Shown: positions 25,111 to 32,340 of the stretch, one piece after another
How positions within the stretch are numbered: the stretch's first letter is position 1
How the letters are laid out: each line of letters starts with the position of its first letter
Assembly: GCF_004745595.1 (NCBI RefSeq)
Contig: NZ_SRLH01000002.1
Coordinates: forward strand, 248,001-312,000
DNA from: Flavobacterium humi
GTDB lineage: Bacteria > Bacteroidota > Bacteroidia > Flavobacteriales > Flavobacteriaceae
Reading direction: 5' to 3'
Length of the DNA: 64,000 bases
The notes under the pieces: generated by a model
Told to the model about the DNA's origin: nothing
The model's database searches: none
What the model saw: the letters and a program-made list of their open reading frames with translations, nothing else
Program-made: the position numbers and the translations under genes

Positions 25111-25136
25111 GAGCAATGGCTTTGCAACCATTGCTC
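25111..25136 (-). promoter_or_regulatory. hairpin between precursor and macrocyclase genes
   Basis: A perfect 9-bp stem (GAGCAATGG with CCATTGCTC, 8-base loop) lies 12 bases after the precursor stop. On the minus strand it is followed by CTATTTTTTAG, so it could act as a weak terminator or as an RNA stabiliser that lets more precursor than enzyme be made. Role inferred from position and shape. Confidence 0.6.
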
Positions 25137-25148
25137 AAATTCTATTTA

Positions 25149-25373
25149 TTATGCTTCAGTTCCAGCTTCGTCGTTATCAGAAGGGTACTTCATAGTGTGT
25201 GCAATATCAACAGAAGGTTTTGTGATGTTTCCTGGTCCGTCTTCGCTGTCAGAAGGATACTTCAATGTTTGCATTGGAGCAGATCCTTGAATTTTAGTTT
25301 GCTCGTCTTTAGAAATTTGGTTTTCCAAGAAATTAGCAAAAAAAGGTTTTTTTAGATTTTCTTTGTTTTTCAT
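25149..25373 (-). CDS. graspetide (microviridin-type) precursor with two cores
   Basis: A 74-residue precursor peptide. The leader (residues 1-35) carries PFFANFLE at 10-17, the motif read by the ATP-grasp enzymes (PFFARFLE in microviridins; Arg is Asn here). Two core segments follow: TLKYPSDSED at 36-45 and TMKYPSDNDE at 60-69, separated by a 14-residue GP-rich spacer. By the microviridin ring plan, core 1 would join Thr36-Asp42 and Ser41-Glu44 (esters) and Lys38-Asp45 (amide); core 2 Thr60-Asp66, Ser65-Asp68 and Lys62-Glu69. Thus each core swaps one Glu for Asp, at different rings. The core residue after Thr (Leu, Met) sets protease preference in relatives. Products would be protease-inhibitor-like tricyclic peptides. 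Translation starts at the only ATG. Confidence 0.9.
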   Translation of the reverse strand: MKNKENLKKPFFANFLENQISKDEQTKIQGSAPMQTLKYPSDSEDGPGNITKPSVDIAHTMKYPSDNDEAGTEA

Positions 25374-25577
25374 GATAATTAAAATTTAATTGTGATTAAT
25401 GTCTGATTTTACTTGCAAATAAACGACACGCTAAAGTATACTATTTTTTAATTTATAAGAATAATTTTACGTTAATTTTAACCTTACAAAAGAAAAAACT
25501 TCAGCCAAAAAACCTGCAAAACCCATAATCCGGCAGTAATATCCTCACAAAGAAAGAGTAACCGGCCGGACAAGGCA

Positions 25578-25604
25578 TAAAAAAACTGCCACAAAGGGCA
25601 GTTT
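25578..25604 (-). terminator. intrinsic terminator after the immunophilin gene
   Basis: On the minus strand AAACTGCC pairs with GGCAGTTT (6-base loop) followed by a TTTTTT run. It lies 23 bases after the immunophilin stop, so the graspetide genes that follow on the same strand form their own transcription unit. Confidence 0.8.
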
Positions 25605-25626
25605 ATACTTAAAAAAAATGAACTTC

Positions 25627-26559
25627 TTATTTTACATCCATTAATTCCACATCGAAAATAAGGGTCGCGTTTGGCGGAATGACACCACCTGCACCGCGGG
25701 AACCGTAACCTAAATGCGCCGGAATCACAAAACGGGCCTTATCGCCTACCTGAAGCAAGGCAATCCCTTCGTCCCAGCCTTCAATCACATTTCCTCTTCC
25801 CAACGGGAATTCAATCGGTTTTTTCCTGGCATAAGAATTATCGAATACCTTACCATTTTCCAAAGAACCGGAATAATGTACCGAAACCGTTTTGCCGTTT
25901 TCCGCTTTTTTACCGTTTCCTTTCTGGATGAATTTATAACGCAGGCCGCTTTCCGTTTTTTCAAAACCGGCAGCAATCCTTTCCATCGCTTCTTCCGCAG
26001 CGGCTCTTTCGGCAGCTTCGCGTTTGGCACGGGAACCTTCAAAAGTCCTGAAAGCTTCAACAGCATTCCATTTTTCAGCTTCGGCACCAACCCTGATGAT
26101 TTCCACAGATTCGAGGATATCGTCCTGGGCAACGGCATCAACCACTTCCTGCCCTTCCACCACATGGCCAAACACCGTATGCTTATTATCAAGCCATTCC
26201 GTAGGGATATGGGTAATGAAAAACTGCGATCCATTTGTACCAGGACCTGCATTAGCCATAGACAACACACCCGGCCTGTCGTGTTTTAAACTTGGATGAA
26301 ACTCATCGTCGAATTTATAACCGGCATCTCCTGTCCCAGTTCCCAACGGGCATCCGCCCTGGATCATAAAATCAGGGATTACCCTGTGGAATTTCAATCC
26401 GTCGTAATATTTTTTCCCTTGAGGCTTTACTTTATTTTCTAAGTTCCCTTCAGCCAATCCTACAAAATTCCCAACCGTCCCCGGTGTTAAATCATGAGTC
26501 AGCTTTACTAAAATAGACCCTTTTGTAGTATTAAATTTTGCGTAAATTCCGTCTTGCAT
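25627..26559 (-). CDS. dual-domain cyclophilin-FKBP peptidyl-prolyl isomerase
   Basis: A 310-residue fusion of two unrelated prolyl isomerases. Residues 1-160 are a cyclophilin (FHRVIPDFMIQGG with the catalytic Arg, GPGTNGSQFFIT, KHTVFGHVVEG); a charged linker (about 165-200, Ala/Glu-rich) joins it to an FKBP domain at 205-310 (VSVHYSGSLENGKVFDNSY, VIEGWDEGI, AHLGYGSRGAGGVIPPNATLIFDVEL). Such cyclophilin-FKBP fusions (dual-family immunophilins, CFBP type) are known from Flavobacterium and a few other bacteria. No signal peptide, so cytosolic. It is upstream of, but separated by a terminator from, the graspetide operon. Confidence 0.9.
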   Translation of the reverse strand: MQDGIYAKFNTTKGSILVKLTHDLTPGTVGNFVGLAEGNLENKVKPQGKKYYDGLKFHRVIPDFMIQGGCPLGTGTGDAGYKFDDEFHPSLKHDRPGVLSMANAGPGTNGSQFFITHIPTEWLDNKHTVFGHVVEGQEVVDAVAQDDILESVEIIRVGAEAEKWNAVEAFRTFEGSRAKREAAERAAAEEAMERIAAGFEKTESGLRYKFIQKGNGKKAENGKTVSVHYSGSLENGKVFDNSYARKKPIEFPLGRGNVIEGWDEGIALLQVGDKARFVIPAHLGYGSRGAGGVIPPNATLIFDVELMDVK

Positions 26560-26584
26560 GGTTTATTTATTTAAATTTGAAAAG

Positions 26585-26592
26585 CAAAATTA
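26585..26592 (-). promoter_or_regulatory. -7 promoter element for the immunophilin gene (TAATTTTG)
   Basis: Minus-strand TAATTTTG fits TAnnTTTG, about 25 bases before the immunophilin ATG and within the divergent gap to the GNAT gene. Confidence 0.4.
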
Positions 26593-26623
26593 CGAATAAA
26601 AATCTAATAGCGGTCCTGACAGA

Positions 26624-27082
26624 ATGGATATTAAAATTATTGCATACGATCCCCGGTACAAATCTGATTTTATCCGGCTCAACAAAGCATGGCTCGAAGA
26701 ATATTTTTTTGTCGAACCCCATGATACTGCGGTTTTTGAAAATATAGAAGACGTAATCCTTAAACCCGGCGGTGAAATTTTCTTCTGCTTGGTTGATCAC
26801 GAAATTGCCGGAACCGTCGCGATGCAAAAAGTGAACGATGCCGTTTTTGAAATGGCCAAACTAGCGGTAGGCAAACCTTTCCAGGGCAAAAAACTAAGCC
26901 ATTATTTGATGGAAGCCTGTATCGCTTTCGCCAAAGCCCAAAAGGCTGAAAAAATCATGCTCATGTCCAGCACCAAATTAGATACAGCCCTAAACCTGTA
27001 CCGGAAATACAACTTTACCGAAGTCCCTTTGGAAGAAACCGATTACCACCGCGCAGACATCCAGATGGAGCTCCGCCTTTAA
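26624..27082 (+). CDS. GNAT family N-acetyltransferase
   Basis: A 152-residue GNAT enzyme: N-terminal IIAYDPRYKSDFIRLNKAWLEEYF, a central strand VAMQKVNDAVFEMAKLAVGKPFQGKKLSHYLMEA (the acetyl-CoA loop around GKPFQGKKLS), and LNLYRKYNFTEVPLEE at the end. Substrate unknown. It begins a plus-strand operon with a methyltransferase (9-base gap) and a DUF1569 protein. A GNAT acetylates some microviridins, but this gene is on the opposite strand, about 1.2 kb away and in another operon, so I do not link it. Confidence 0.82.
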   Translation: MDIKIIAYDPRYKSDFIRLNKAWLEEYFFVEPHDTAVFENIEDVILKPGGEIFFCLVDHEIAGTVAMQKVNDAVFEMAKLAVGKPFQGKKLSHYLMEACIAFAKAQKAEKIMLMSSTKLDTALNLYRKYNFTEVPLEETDYHRADIQMELRL

Positions 27083-27091
27083 ACCTTTTAT

Positions 27092-27895
27092 ATGAAAATC
27101 CCCGAAAACTATATCGAAATCAACAAGGAAGCCTGGAACGAAAAAACCAAGGTACACCTCCATTCCGAATTTTATGATATGGAAGGATTCCTTAATGGGC
27201 GATCTTCCCTGAACCAGATTGAAACCGCGTTTTTAGGCAACGTATCGGGCGTAAAAATCCTGCACCTGCAATGCCATTTCGGGCAGGATACTCTTTCGCT
27301 GGCCAAAGCAGGCGCTGAAGTTACCGGCGTAGATTTGTCCGATCAGGCCATTAAAACAGCCATTGAAATCGCTCAAAAAATGAACCTCCCGGCCACTTTC
27401 ATCTGTTCGGATGTGTATGATTTGCCCAATCACCTGGAGGAAAAATTCGACATCGTTTTTACCAGCTACGGAACCATCGGCTGGCTGCCTGACCTGGACA
27501 AATGGGCCAAAATCGTTTCGCATTTCCTAAAACCGGGCGGAAAATTCGTATTTGCCGAATTCCATCCCGTGGTCTGGATGTTCGATGATTCTTTCCAAAA
27601 CATCGCCTACAATTATTTCAATACCGAAACCATTATCGAAAATACCGAAGGTACCTATGCCGAAAAAGAAGCGCCAATAAAAAACCAGACCGTCAGCTGG
27701 AACCATCCTTTAAGCGAGGTTTTTTCGTCCCTGCTGCAAAACGGCCTGCAAATCGATTCGTTTACAGAATACGATTATTCCCCTTATAATTGCTTTAACG
27801 AAACCGAAGAATTCGAGTCCGGGAAATTCAGGATCAAACATTTAGAAAATAAAATCCCAATGGTGTACGCCTTGGAAGCAACCAAAAAACAATAA
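27092..27895 (+). CDS. class I SAM-dependent methyltransferase
   Basis: A 267-residue methyltransferase. SAM motif I is VKILHLQCHFGQDTLSLA (about residues 54-71), then the acidic VTGVDLSDQAI, motif II DIVFTSYGTIGWL, and FLKPGGKFVFAEFHPV. The HLQCHFGQDT form is seen in a bacterial branch of unknown substrate. It lies 9 bases after the GNAT and 3 bases before the DUF1569 gene, so the three are one operon. The acceptor cannot be predicted. Confidence 0.82.
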   Translation: MKIPENYIEINKEAWNEKTKVHLHSEFYDMEGFLNGRSSLNQIETAFLGNVSGVKILHLQCHFGQDTLSLAKAGAEVTGVDLSDQAIKTAIEIAQKMNLPATFICSDVYDLPNHLEEKFDIVFTSYGTIGWLPDLDKWAKIVSHFLKPGGKFVFAEFHPVVWMFDDSFQNIAYNYFNTETIIENTEGTYAEKEAPIKNQTVSWNHPLSEVFSSLLQNGLQIDSFTEYDYSPYNCFNETEEFESGKFRIKHLENKIPMVYALEATKKQ

Positions 27896-27898
27896 AAC

Positions 27899-28345
27899 AT
27901 GGCAAGTATTTACAATTCCGCAGACAATCAGCAAATTATTGACAGGATCAATCAGTTACGCCCGGATTCGCAACCATCCTGGGGGAAAATGAGCGTCGAC
28001 CAGATGTTGTCGCACTGTATCGCCCCTATCGATATCGCCCTTGGGAATAAACAGCTCAAAGCCAATTTCCTATTCAGTTTATTGGGCCGTATGATTAAAA
28101 AGAAAATAATAAATTCGCCCGAATTCAAGAAAAACAGCCCGACAGCCCCGGATTTTATACGCTCGGGAGCGTATGATTTCGATCAAACCAAATCCGAACT
28201 CATTGACAAATTCACGTCCTTCACACAAGGAGCACAGGTCATCAAGACAGACAAGCATCCGTTTTTTGGGCCGATGAGCCACCAGGACTGGGACAACCTG
28301 CAATGGAAACACATAGACCATCATTTGAAACAATTTGGAGTGTAA
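27899..28345 (+). CDS. DUF1569 family protein
   Basis: A 148-residue protein with the DUF1569 pattern: INQLRPDSQPSWGKMSVDQMLSHCIAPIDIALG at the N-terminus and HPFFGPMSHQDWDNLQWKHIDHHLKQFGV at the C-terminus. The histidines (SHC, HIDHH) resemble the DinB-like metal-binding arrangement. Function unknown. It is the last gene of the GNAT-methyltransferase operon and is followed by a clear hairpin. Confidence 0.78.
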   Translation: MASIYNSADNQQIIDRINQLRPDSQPSWGKMSVDQMLSHCIAPIDIALGNKQLKANFLFSLLGRMIKKKIINSPEFKKNSPTAPDFIRSGAYDFDQTKSELIDKFTSFTQGAQVIKTDKHPFFGPMSHQDWDNLQWKHIDHHLKQFGV

Positions 28346-28375
28346 CCAATTTGAGTTATGAGTTACAATCCGGAA

Positions 28376-28418
28376 GCTTCGACAGGAACCTTAATACGAT
28401 TCTGCCGAAGCTTTTTTG
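28376..28418 (+). terminator. intrinsic terminator after the DUF1569 gene
   Basis: GCTTCGACAG pairs with CTGCCGAAGC (one G-T pair), followed by TTTTTTG. It lies 30 bases after the DUF1569 stop and runs directly into a 21-bp tandem array. Confidence 0.75.
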
Positions 28419-28578
28419 CTTCTGTAAAAGTTTATTTCACTTCTTACATAATTGATTTTACTTCTCACATAGCTTATTTTGCTTCTCACATACATCTTTT
28501 CACTTCTCACATAGACTATTTCTCTTCTACAACTGATCACTGCAACTGAAACTGGTTACTGCGACTGAAACTCATAAC
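28418..28578. repeat. 21-bp tandem array followed by a 19-bp pair
   Basis: Six consecutive 21-base units of the type ACTTCTCACATAGNTTATTTT run from 28418 to 28543, identity falling toward the edges; then two 19-base units (TGCAACTGAAACTGGTTAC and a variant) run to 28578. The array lies between the terminator of the DUF1569 operon and the trmD promoter. A 63-codon frame through it exists only because 21 is a multiple of three; I do not call it a gene. Confidence 0.8.
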
Positions 28579-28607
28579 TCACAATTCATAACTTATAACT
28601 AAATCCC

Positions 28608-28615
28608 TATCTTTG
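28608..28615 (+). promoter_or_regulatory. -7 promoter element for trmD (TATCTTTG)
   Basis: TATCTTTG, 18 bases before the trmD ATG. No -33 TTG seen in the repeat-derived sequence upstream. Confidence 0.5.
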
Positions 28616-28633
28616 CCCTTTCAATACAAAACC

Positions 28634-29311
28634 ATGCGCATAGATATCATTACCGTTTTGCCGGAATTATTACGAAGCCCTTTTGAAGCCTCCATTATGA
28701 AACGGGCTATCGATAAAGGATTAGTGGAAGTCCATTTCCATAATTTAAGGGATTACACGACCAACAAGCAAAAAAGCGTTGATGACTATCCGTTTGGCGG
28801 AGGTGCCGGTATGGTGATGACCGTACAGCCTATTGACGCCTGCATTACGCATCTTAAAAGCGAAAGGCCGTACGACGAGATCATTTATATGACGCCAGAC
28901 GGCGAAACTTTAAACCAGAAAATGGCCAATACCATGTCTATGTATGAGAATATCATTATCCTCTGCGGGCATTATAAAGGTGTTGACCAAAGGGTGCGCG
29001 ATCATTTTATTACCAAAGAAATTTCCATTGGTGATTATGTGCTGTCCGGTGGCGAATTAGGGGCTTTGGTGCTTTCCGATGCCTTGATCCGCCTTATTCC
29101 TGGTGTTCTGAGCGATGAAACTTCGGCCCTGACCGACAGCTTCCAGGACAACCTGCTTTCCCCTCCCATCTACACACGTCCTGCGGATTACAAAGGTTGG
29201 AAAGTCCCGGAAGTTTTAACCAGCGGGCATTTTGCAAAAATTGACAAATGGCGGGAAGATATGGCCTATGAGCATACTAAAACACGGCGTCCTGATTTAT
29301 TGGAAGAATAA
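28634..29311 (+). CDS. trmD: tRNA (guanine-N1)-methyltransferase TrmD
   Basis: Methylates G37 of tRNAs next to the anticodon. 225 residues, SPOUT fold with a trefoil knot: [38 protein letters not shown] and [15 protein letters not shown] are the conserved blocks. An upstream start at 28613 adds seven residues and overlaps the TATCTTTG promoter, so the ATG at 28634 was chosen. In many bacteria trmD is next to rplS; here they are 2.5 kb apart with a T9SS protein inserted between them. Confidence 0.93.
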   Translation: MRIDIITVLPELLRSPFEASIMKRAIDKGLVEVHFHNLRDYTTNKQKSVDDYPFGGGAGMVMTVQPIDACITHLKSERPYDEIIYMTPDGETLNQKMANTMSMYENIIILCGHYKGVDQRVRDHFITKEISIGDYVLSGGELGALVLSDALIRLIPGVLSDETSALTDSFQDNLLSPPIYTRPADYKGWKVPEVLTSGHFAKIDKWREDMAYEHTKTRRPDLLEE

Positions 29312-29338
29312 TAGTGTCAAAACAATTCGAAATCCTGC

Positions 29339-29346
29339 TACATTTG
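29339..29346 (+). promoter_or_regulatory. -7 promoter element (TACATTTG)
   Basis: TACATTTG fits TAnnTTTG, 25 bases before the ATG of the leucine-rich-repeat protein gene. Confidence 0.45.
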
Positions 29347-29371
29347 TCGCATAACTTATTATAACTTAAAA

Positions 29372-31645
29372 ATGAGGAAACTATACGCTGTATTACTACT
29401 TTTGTTTGTGTTTACTGTATCCAATGCACAGATTGTTAATTTCACTGATATCAATCTTAAAACAATCCTGCTTACATCAACGCCATCAAATACAATTGCA
29501 AAAAACTTAATTGGCCAGTATTTCAGAATTGACAGTAATTATAATGGTGAAATTGAGGCTAGCGAAGCTCAAAGTGTATCCTATATAGATGTTAATAATC
29601 AGTCGATCACCTCACTAACCGGAATTGAAGCTTTTACAAATCTTGCAGAGTTAAATTGTGAACACAACAGTTTGACCGTACTTGATGCCACGCCTTTTAC
29701 CAGTATTAAGAGATTGATTTGCTCTTATAATCAAATGACTAGTTTGAATATTTCAGGAATGCCAAATCTTCAATACATACAATGTTTCATAAACCAACTG
29801 ACGGAACTGAATCTAAGCAATCTGCCAAATCTAACCTCAATAAGTTGCGGGCAAAACATGATTACAAATTTAGATGTTAGCGGGCTAAGTAATCTCCAAA
29901 TCTTATTTTGCTCAGAGAATCAATTAACAACACTAGACGTTTCCAATCTTACAAAGTTGATAACTTTACAATGCATGGACAATCAAATAACGTCTTTAAC
30001 CACTAATAACCTTCCATTGCTTGAGGATGTGATTTGCTACAATAATCAAATTACCAGCATTGATTTAACCACTTGTCCAATTGCAGCGTACTTGGATTGC
30101 CACAACAATCAAATTGAGATGTTACTAATAAAAAACGGCAAGAATACCAGTACGCAATTCGGAAACAACCCTAACATACATTACATCTGTGCTGACAATT
30201 ATGAAATTTCGGCTATTCAAAGCGGAATCAATTCAAATGGTTATGCTTCTAGTTGTATCGTAAATACTTACTGTTCCTTTACTCCAGGAGGAATTCATTA
30301 TATTGTTAAGGGAAATACAAAATTGGATACTGGCGGGAATGGATGTGATGCTTCAGATCAAAACTATCCAAATCTAAAGATAAATTATACAAACGGATCC
30401 ATAACCGGGAGCATAATCCCAGATAATTCCGGAAATTATTTTATTCCTTTTACTTCAGGATCTCAAACACTAACTCCTGTATTGGAAAACCCAACGACTT
30501 TTTCAGTATCGCCAACTGTTGTTTACGTAAATTTCCCTTCTACCCCTAGCCCTTATATTAAAGATTTCTGCGTTACTTATAACGGAATTCCTTATGATTT
30601 GGAAGTAAAGATTATACCACTTGTTCCGGCAAGGCCTGGATTTAATGCAATATATAAAATCATATACCGTAACAAAGGGGCGCTGGCACAATCAGGTAAC
30701 ATTAACCTAACATTTAATGATGCTGTCTTGGATTTTATTTCATCACAGCCAAATGTAACAGGTCAGACAACAGATAATTTATCTTGGAGTTTTTCCAATT
30801 TGCAGCCATACGAAGCTCGTGAAATCATAATAACGTTAAACGCAAATTCTCCAACGGAAACACCTCCATTAAACAGTGGAGACATACTACCCTATATTGC
30901 AACAATTACAAGCGCTGCAACTGATGGATTGCCCGCGGATAACAACTTCAGGCTAAACCAAACTGTCGTAAATTCTTTAGACCCCAATGATAAAAAATGC
31001 CTGGAAGGAAATATTATAGGCATCGCTAAAGTTGGTGATTTTGTACATTATATGATTCGTTTTGAAAATACAGGTACTTTTCCTGCTCAGAACATTGTTG
31101 TAAAAGATATTATTGACACTTCTAAATTTGATATTTCAACATTAATGCCAGTAAATGGAAGCCATCCTTTTGTAACAAAAACTACAAACCCGAATACAGT
31201 AGAGTTCATTTTCGAGGATATCAACCTTCCTTTTACTGATGATTCCAATGATGGATACGTTGTGTTCAAAATAAAAACAAAATCAACTTTAACTTTGGGG
31301 ACAACATTCAGCAATACGGCTACTATTTATTTTGATTATAATTTTCCAATAACAACAAATACTGCCACAACAACTGTTGTATCCAATATTTTGGGAACTC
31401 AAGATTTTGAATTTAAAAAATTTATTCATTTATATCCAAATCCCGTAAAAAACATCTTAAATATTGATAACAAACACAATATCATCATTACCTCCTTGAG
31501 TGTTTATAACAATCTGGGGCAATTAGTTCAAACTGTTACCAATCCGTCTGAAACTATTGATGTTTCTGGATTAAAAACCGGGAATTATATTTTGAAAATT
31601 ATTTCAGATAAAGGGACAAGCAGCGATACATTTATAAAAGAATAA
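29372..31645 (+). CDS. leucine-rich-repeat protein with T9SS type A sorting domain
   Basis: A 757-residue secreted protein: signal peptide (1-19, ending SNA-Q); an EF-hand-like segment (DSNYNGEIEASEA, about 50-62); about nine leucine-rich repeats of roughly 21 residues (L-x-x-L-x-C-x-x-N-Q-I/L-T-x-L) from about 70 to 260; a DUF11-like beta-domain region (IYRNKGALAQSGN; GDFVHYMIRFENTGTFPAQNIVVKD); and a C-terminal type A sorting domain (HLYPNPVKNILNI to NYILKIISDKGTSSDTFIKE). By eye it is more AT-rich than its neighbours, and it sits between trmD and rplS, which are commonly adjacent, so it may be an insertion. Confidence 0.85.
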   Translation: MRKLYAVLLLLFVFTVSNAQIVNFTDINLKTILLTSTPSNTIAKNLIGQYFRIDSNYNGEIEASEAQSVSYIDVNNQSITSLTGIEAFTNLAELNCEHNSLTVLDATPFTSIKRLICSYNQMTSLNISGMPNLQYIQCFINQLTELNLSNLPNLTSISCGQNMITNLDVSGLSNLQILFCSENQLTTLDVSNLTKLITLQCMDNQITSLTTNNLPLLEDVICYNNQITSIDLTTCPIAAYLDCHNNQIEMLLIKNGKNTSTQFGNNPNIHYICADNYEISAIQSGINSNGYASSCIVNTYCSFTPGGIHYIVKGNTKLDTGGNGCDASDQNYPNLKINYTNGSITGSIIPDNSGNYFIPFTSGSQTLTPVLENPTTFSVSPTVVYVNFPSTPSPYIKDFCVTYNGIPYDLEVKIIPLVPARPGFNAIYKIIYRNKGALAQSGNINLTFNDAVLDFISSQPNVTGQTTDNLSWSFSNLQPYEAREIIITLNANSPTETPPLNSGDILPYIATITSAATDGLPADNNFRLNQTVVNSLDPNDKKCLEGNIIGIAKVGDFVHYMIRFENTGTFPAQNIVVKDIIDTSKFDISTLMPVNGSHPFVTKTTNPNTVEFIFEDINLPFTDDSNDGYVVFKIKTKSTLTLGTTFSNTATIYFDYNFPITTNTATTTVVSNILGTQDFEFKKFIHLYPNPVKNILNIDNKHNIIITSLSVYNNLGQLVQTVTNPSETIDVSGLKTGNYILKIISDKGTSSDTFIKE

Positions 31646-31695
31646 AAATAATGCAAGCATTATGGTAATTTTGTTAAAAACTATTCTGTTTCCGA

Positions 31696-31724
31696 TTGTT
31701 TCTTGAAATTTATTTGTATCTTTG
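31696..31724 (+). promoter_or_regulatory. rplS promoter (TTG-N18-TATCTTTG)
   Basis: TTG at 31696-31698 is 18 bases upstream of TATCTTTG at 31717-31724, close to the Bacteroidota -33/-7 consensus. It implies a leader of about 65 bases before rplS, long enough for a ribosomal-protein control element; within it CTGGCGAGACCCGTGAATG is GC-rich against an AT-rich background. Confidence 0.65.
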
Positions 31725-31796
31725 CGCCCACATTAGACCAACCTCTGGCGAGACCCGTGAATGTTGCTCCGATTTAAACCATAATTTTACATTATC

Positions 31797-32147
31797 ATGG
31801 CAAATTTAATTGATTTCGTTAATAACGAATTATCTGCTAAAAAAGATTTCCCTACTTTCGGGGCTGGAGACACTATCACAGTTTTCTACGAAATTAAAGA
31901 GGGTGAAAAAACAAGAACACAGTTTTTCAAAGGAGTTGTAATCCAAAGAAGAGGTACTGGTGCTACTGAAACTTTTACAATCCGTAAAATGTCCGGTGCT
32001 GTAGGTGTTGAGCGTATCTTCCCTGTTAACATGCCGGCTATCCAAAAAATTGAATTGAACCAAAGAGGTAAAGTTCGTAGAGCTCGTATCTACTACTTTA
32101 GAGAACTTACTGGTAAAAAAGCAAAAATCAAAGAAAGAAGAAGATAA
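31797..32147 (+). CDS. rplS: 50S ribosomal protein L19
   Basis: A 116-residue ribosomal protein at the 30S-50S interface. FPTFGAGDTITVFYEIKEG, RTQFFKGVVIQRRG, FTIRKMSGAVGVERIFPVNMP and KVRRARIYYFRELTGKKAKIKE are the classic L19 blocks. It is a single-gene unit with a good promoter and terminator, with codon use typical of a highly expressed gene (e.g. many AAA, AGA/CGT, GGT). Confidence 0.96.
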   Translation: MANLIDFVNNELSAKKDFPTFGAGDTITVFYEIKEGEKTRTQFFKGVVIQRRGTGATETFTIRKMSGAVGVERIFPVNMPAIQKIELNQRGKVRRARIYYFRELTGKKAKIKERRR

Positions 32148-32166
32148 TTCTGAAATTCTTACCTAT

Positions 32167-32206
32167 AAAATCCCGGATCGAACTATCGAATTCGGGATTT
32201 TTTTTT
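32167..32206 (+). terminator. intrinsic terminator after rplS
   Basis: AAAATCCCG pairs with CGGGATTTT, loop about 17, followed by a long T run. Confidence 0.75.
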
Positions 32207-32305
32207 GATAAAATATAAAAATGATATTTAAACCCTGATAAAATAATAAATCGATAAAAGTCATTGTTCCAATACTTTTTGAAATAATTTTAGACTCTAT
32301 TTTAG

Positions 32306-32313
32306 TATCTTTG
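32306..32313 (+). promoter_or_regulatory. -7 promoter element for icd (TATCTTTG)
   Basis: TATCTTTG, 27 bases before the icd ATG. A TTG lies 24 bases upstream of it, a longer spacing than usual. Confidence 0.5.
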
Positions 32314-32340
32314 TCATCGCAAAATAACAAACTAAACATT

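Noticed and set aside
25098..25131. Upstream ATG start for the MvdC-like enzyme
   Set aside because: It falls inside a perfect hairpin and adds residues not seen in the family; the ATG at 25098 gives the usual N-terminus.
26624..27082. GNAT gene as the acetyltransferase of the graspetide pathway
   Set aside because: It is on the opposite strand, about 1.2 kb from the precursor gene, in its own operon with a methyltransferase and a DUF1569 protein, and separated by the immunophilin gene and a terminator.
28358..28549. 63-codon frame through the second 21-bp array
   Set aside because: Same reasoning; it also starts before the terminator of the preceding operon.
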